From Bacteroidota bacterium (lineage in GTDB: Bacteria; Bacteroidota; Bacteroidia; Chitinophagales; LD1), in the NCBI GenBank assembly GCA_947457525.1, contig CANGXE010000041.1:1-9144 (forward strand): a DNA stretch of 9,144 nt, given 5' to 3'. The notes below the pieces were generated by a model. The model was given only the letters and a program-made list of their open reading frames with translations, did no database searches and was not told the DNA's origin. The position numbers and the translations under genes were made by a program. Numbering within the stretch: position 1 is the first letter of the stretch; every line of letters starts with the position of its first letter. Of this stretch, positions 6,651 through 9,144 are shown in pieces.

Positions 6651-7205
6651 TTAAACAAAATCGGGTGGTGGAGAATCGGTCGAGAAGAACCCCGAAAAAG
6701 TACTATAAAAACAATTAAGTTTTAATTTAGTCTCTGAAACCGGAATAGCGGCTGATTGCCAATAGTCTATAGGTAAGTATTTGAGCTGATAAAAATCCCA
6801 AGCTTTTTTTTCATGCTTTGAAGTGGAGTTATTTTGTGCTAACAAGTTAATTAGTTGCTCATGAATTTTTTGAGCCAACTGAGTTTCTTCTCGATCGTGA
6901 AAACAATAATAGTAAGTGGTGTCGCCTTTGTCTGACTTACGAACAATGTCATACATCTCGCCTAAAAACTCAAACTCTTTACCATGTACTCGGCTGAAAA
7001 AAGTATTACTACTCGCCTCCAAACTTTTGGCTACTTTAACCAATACCAACTCATCGTTGCTGCGTTGATTTAAATAAGCCCATTTTACGCTTCGCTTTAT
7101 TTGTTTTAGTTTAATATCATACACGAACAAACTAATCACCGATTGCAAAAGCAACAAGGCAATCAACACCACACTTAAACTGCGCAAATACGATTTATTT
7201 AACAC
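6651..7205 (-). CDS. Uncharacterised membrane-anchored protein linked to a TonB-dependent receptor
   Basis: I cannot assign a function. The 184-residue product has one N-terminal hydrophobic segment (about 10-28) preceded by basic residues, so it is probably anchored in the inner membrane, or exported, with about 150 residues outside the cytoplasm. The most distinctive part is residues 74-107, with HGKEFEFLGEMYDIVRK and then TTYYYCFHDREE, a strand-rich segment holding histidine, cysteine and acidic residues. The protein ends in a proline-rich tail, TDSPPPDFV. Small proteins with this plan (N-terminal membrane segment, short PP-rich C-terminus) occur beside TonB-dependent receptors in Bacteroidota, which suggests a link to metal or cofactor uptake; this is recollection plus context, not proof. 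The start is GTG (7203-7205): upstream in the same frame there are only seven codons before a TAA, none of them ATG. The receptor gene follows 104 bp downstream, consistent with a two-gene operon. Confidence 0.75.
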   Translation of the reverse strand: MLNKSYLRSLSVVLIALLLLQSVISLFVYDIKLKQIKRSVKWAYLNQRSNDELVLVKVAKSLEASSNTFFSRVHGKEFEFLGEMYDIVRKSDKGDTTYYYCFHDREETQLAQKIHEQLINLLAQNNSTSKHEKKAWDFYQLKYLPIDYWQSAAIPVSETKLKLNCFYSTFSGFFSTDSPPPDFV

Positions 7206-7338
7206 AAGCGTGAAAGTAGAGAATTATATGTGTGCAAAGAAATATGCCCTACAGATAATTTAGTTTGTCGATTAGAAAATGTAAGTTCGTTTAAGTTTGT
7301 CAGTATAAAATAACTTCTAACTCAATACTTTTTGCCCA
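7206..7338. other. Divergent intergenic region upstream of the membrane-protein gene and the transporter fragment
   Basis: A 133-bp AT-rich spacer between two divergent starts. TTTG (plus 7263-7266 and 7297-7300) occurs, but partnered -7 boxes are imperfect in sequence or spacing on both strands. The region probably holds promoters for both directions, but I could not place either with confidence. No RNA gene or longer repeat was seen. Confidence 0.35.
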
Positions 7339-7557
7339 ATGAAAACAAAAATGCTAAAACTGTTAAACATCAGAACAGAGGAAGCTTGGTTGGTAAAAAA
7401 TTTGTTTTGGTTGCAATTTTTTCAAGGTTTCGGAGTAGCTATTTTTAACACGGTAGCATTCACCCTTTTTCTTCAACACTTCGATGTCCGAGAGTTGCCG
7501 TTGGTCTATCTGTTTAGTGCTGCTTTGCTGCTTCTAGCTCAAGAATGTAACTATTAG
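7339..7557 (+). pseudogene. 5' fragment of an MFS-like (Npt1/Npt2 nucleotide-transporter type) membrane protein
   Basis: Only the N-terminus of a large multi-pass transporter survives. Residues 1-67 show a basic start (MKTKMLKLLNIRTEE), a first membrane segment (FWLQFFQGFGVAIFNTVAF) and the beginning of a second (LPLVYLFSAALLLLA). This pattern opens MFS-like proteins of the ATP/ADP (Npt1/Npt2) translocase type in Bacteroidota, which are many hundreds of residues long. After Ala67 (7537-7539) the similarity stops: five unrelated codons (QECNY) precede a TAG at 7555-7557. Those bases are the antisense of the RlpA gene's last codons. The frame has a normal ATG and no internal stop, so the loss looks like one recent junction rather than slow decay. 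A mis-joined assembly would look the same. The alternative, a genuine 72-residue protein, is unlikely because it would end inside its second membrane helix. Confidence 0.65.
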
Positions 7558-8194
7558 GGTAATATGATTTGATTTGACTTAGTAACCCTTCTGCATCTTC
7601 TTTTCGATAAAATTCGCCAACACAAATACTGTAGTAAGCATTACTGGTGTCATCCATTTTTTGCACTAAAGGTTCGCAATCCAACTCTGCTTTTATTTGT
7701 TCAACAGCAGAAAGCATTTTATCCTCATTGTATATACCCAACTTTATTGTATATGCATTGATACTATCTAAATGTATAAAATCGTTAAACGAAGGTTTGG
7801 CTTCAGCAAGAATATAAGTGGTACCCTCTATAACTTGATTATTCAATTCAATCTTAACTTTGGCATGTCCATTTTTTACAAAATCTAGTGCTTTAGCTGC
7901 TTTAAAAGATAAATCAATTATTCGACCTTTAACATATGGGCCACGGTCATTAACGCGAACTATAATTGTTTTATTATTCTGTAAATTAGTCACTCTGAGT
8001 TTGGTGCCAAATGGTAAGGTGCGATGTGCACAAGTCATTTCTGATTGACGAAAGCGTTCACCATTAGCCGTTCTTCTTCCTTCGAACTTATTAGCGTAGT
8101 AAGAAGCAGCTCCTGTTGCGATACAAATTTCCTGCGCCTGAGCGATATAGAAACAGCAACTAATGACAATGATATGTAGCAATAGTTTTACCAA
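7514..8194 (-). CDS. rlpA: RlpA-like septal/cell-wall lytic protein (DPBB + SPOR)
   Basis: A 226-residue exported protein. The signal peptide (about 1-20, ending YIAQAQ) is followed by a double-psi beta-barrel domain (about 26-117) with the RlpA signatures GAASYYA, RRTANGERF, AHRTLPFGT and VNDRGPYVKGRIIDLS. E46, H57 and D83 have the same 11- and 26-residue spacing as the catalytic Glu, His and Asp of E. coli RlpA, so lytic transglycosylase activity on denuded peptidoglycan glycans is plausible. Residues about 145-220 form a divergent SPOR domain (YTIKLGIYNEDK, YSICVGEFYRKEDAEGLLSQI), which would target the protein to septal peptidoglycan. There is no lipobox, so unlike E. coli RlpA it appears periplasmic. 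The frame has no ATG before residue 53. TTG at 8192-8194 gives the full signal peptide and is the best start, with a near-perfect promoter just upstream. The last ~8 residues overlap, antisense, a truncated transporter gene and may not be the original C-terminus. Confidence 0.85.
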   Translation of the reverse strand: MVKLLLHIIVISCCFYIAQAQEICIATGAASYYANKFEGRRTANGERFRQSEMTCAHRTLPFGTKLRVTNLQNNKTIIVRVNDRGPYVKGRIIDLSFKAAKALDFVKNGHAKVKIELNNQVIEGTTYILAEAKPSFNDFIHLDSINAYTIKLGIYNEDKMLSAVEQIKAELDCEPLVQKMDDTSNAYYSICVGEFYRKEDAEGLLSQIKSYYPNSYILELEAAKQH

Positions 8195-8210
8195 AGCGTA
8201 AAATGCTTAG

Positions 8211-8242
8211 CAAATGTAATGTCATTTTATCAAATATCCAAA
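8211..8242 (-). promoter_or_regulatory. Bacteroidota-type promoter of the RlpA gene
   Basis: On the minus strand TTTG (8242-8239) is followed by exactly 20 bp and then TACATTTG (8218-8211). This is a full match to the Bacteroidota consensus TTTG - about 20 bp - TAnnTTTG. It ends 16 bp before the TTG start codon, leaving a leader of roughly 10 bases. The -33 element directly abuts the kynureninase stop codon (8243-8245), so the RlpA gene has its own promoter rather than depending on read-through. Confidence 0.75.
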
Positions 8243-9144
8243 TTAACAGCTGTTAGCTAGTATCTGTGCAAAACGATAAACATCTTCGAAACTATTATAC
8301 AAGGGTACTGGAGCAATCCTTATAACATCAGGTTCACGCCAGTCGGCAATCACTCCACACTTTACTATTTTATCAAATATGTTTTTCCCGTTATGTGATG
8401 TTTGTATAGAAAGTTGACAACCACGATGAGCTTTATTAGCAGGGGTAATTACTCTGTAATGTGTAAACTCTCCTTTGGTATTGCTGGCCAATAAAAAATC
8501 TAAATAGCCGGTGAGCAATTCACTCTTTCTGCGCAAGTCGCGTATGCTGACTTGATCAAAAATTTCGAGTGATGCTTTGTGTGCTGCCATACTCAAAATA
8601 GGTGCGTTAGATAATTGCCAACCCTCTGCGCCTCGCTGCGGCACAAAGTGTTTTTCCATTTTAAATCGTGTTTTTTCTTCATTTCCCCACCAGCCGGCAA
8701 AACGCGGTAACGAAAAACTATCAGCATGATGCTCATGTATAAACACCCCACTTACTCCGCCTGGTCCGCTATTCAAATATTTATAACTACACCAAGTAGC
8801 AAAGTCTACGTTCCATTCATGAAGTTTTAATGGCACATTACCGATGGCATGCGCTAAGTCTAAACCAAAAGTTATTTTATACTTACAACATGCCTCACCA
8901 ATTTTTTTCACTTCAAAAAACTGACCCGTGTAATAGTTCACTGCGCTGAACATCACTAGAGCCAATTCATCTCTATGCTGTTTAATTTTCGAAACAATGT
9001 CTTCGGTGCGCAAAGTGTACTCACCTTCGCGCGGCATCACTTCAATAATACATTCCTTAGGGTCGAGTCCATGAAATTTCACTTGTTGTTCAAATGCATA
9101 ATAATCAGAGGGAAATTCATTACCTTGAATCAATATTTTATTGC
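8243..9144 (-). CDS. kynU: Kynureninase, C-terminal ~300 residues (cut by window edge)
   Basis: A PLP-dependent enzyme that cleaves kynurenine (and 3-hydroxykynurenine) to anthranilate (or 3-hydroxyanthranilate) and alanine, in tryptophan degradation and, in many Bacteroidota, de novo NAD synthesis. The frame is open to the window edge: KILIQGNEFPSDYYAF is internal family sequence, so the TTG at 9131-9133 is not a start and about 120 residues lie outside. Visible hallmarks are FSAVNYYTGQ, LDLAHAIGN (the aspartate that pairs with the PLP ring nitrogen) and the PLP lysine in CSYKYLNSGPGG (Lys codon 8780-8782). Also present are FAGWWGNEEKTRFKM with the conserved aromatic/Gly loop, FVPQRGAEGWQLSNAPI with the substrate-site asparagine, and a normal C-terminus after VIADWREPDVIRIAPVPLYN. 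It is cytoplasmic and a homodimer in known cases. The stop codon abuts the RlpA promoter. No other kynurenine-pathway gene is in the window. Confidence 0.95.
   Translation of the reverse strand, partial: NKILIQGNEFPSDYYAFEQQVKFHGLDPKECIIEVMPREGEYTLRTEDIVSKIKQHRDELALVMFSAVNYYTGQFFEVKKIGEACCKYKITFGLDLAHAIGNVPLKLHEWNVDFATWCSYKYLNSGPGGVSGVFIHEHHADSFSLPRFAGWWGNEEKTRFKMEKHFVPQRGAEGWQLSNAPILSMAAHKASLEIFDQVSIRDLRRKSELLTGYLDFLLASNTKGEFTHYRVITPANKAHRGCQLSIQTSHNGKNIFDKIVKCGVIADWREPDVIRIAPVPLYNSFEDVYRFAQILANSC

Noticed and set aside
6628..6656. GTTTAA/TTAAAC inverted repeat at the end of the membrane-protein gene as a terminator
   Set aside because: Six AT-rich base pairs with a 13-base loop, overlapping the stop codon and lacking a U tract.
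7191..7240. TTTG and TACTTTCA on the minus strand as a promoter of the membrane-protein gene
   Set aside because: The spacing is 16 bp, two bases differ in the -7 box, and transcription would begin almost at the GTG codon.
7297..7334. TTTG (7297) and TACTTTTTG near 7325 as a promoter of the transporter fragment
   Set aside because: The spacing is about 26 bp and the -7 box carries an extra T; it would leave almost no leader.
9131..9133. TTG as the start of the kynureninase
   Set aside because: The codons before it continue the conserved KILI segment to the window edge, so this is internal sequence of a gene cut by the window.

Overview
The window looks like ordinary chromosome from a member of the Bacteroidota, probably from the Chitinophaga/Sphingobacteria side of the phylum (inference). 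The evidence is moderate-to-low GC, A-rich start regions without clear Shine-Dalgarno sequences, one excellent Bacteroidota-type promoter (TTTG - 20 bp - TACATTTG upstream of the RlpA gene), a TonB-dependent receptor, and protein families typical of that phylum. There is no rRNA, tRNA, CRISPR array, insertion sequence or intact mobile element. No stretch longer than about 135 bp lacks a gene.

Layout. At 3-2578, three genes read rightwards: a TauD/SyrP-type Fe(II)/2-oxoglutarate dioxygenase, a WYL-domain transcriptional regulator, and a small TerB-like protein. The last of these meets, tail to tail, a leftward M29 metallo-aminopeptidase (2575-3681); the two stop codons share one CTAG palindrome. 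A 61-bp divergent spacer separates the aminopeptidase from a rightward DUF4442 hotdog-fold protein (3743-4252). That gene ends at a hairpin flanked by A and T runs (4257-4287), which also serves the leftward TonB-dependent receptor gene (4312-6546). Upstream of the receptor on the same strand is an uncharacterised membrane-anchored protein (6651-7205, GTG start). The two probably form an outer-membrane uptake unit.

The right part contains the one clear genomic lesion. A rightward reading frame at 7339 encodes only the first ~67 residues of a multi-pass MFS-like (Npt1/Npt2 type) transporter and then runs abruptly into the 3' end of a leftward RlpA-type DPBB-SPOR gene (7514-8194, TTG start). 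To its right, and cut by the window edge, is the C-terminal ~300 residues of kynureninase (8243-9144), from tryptophan breakdown or de novo NAD synthesis.

I do not see a coherent new multi-gene system. The items most worth a second look are the transporter/RlpA junction, the unexplained membrane-anchored partner of the TonB receptor, and the receptor itself, which belongs by sequence to the haem/haemoglobin class but lacks a histidine in the segment where that class usually has its haem-binding one.
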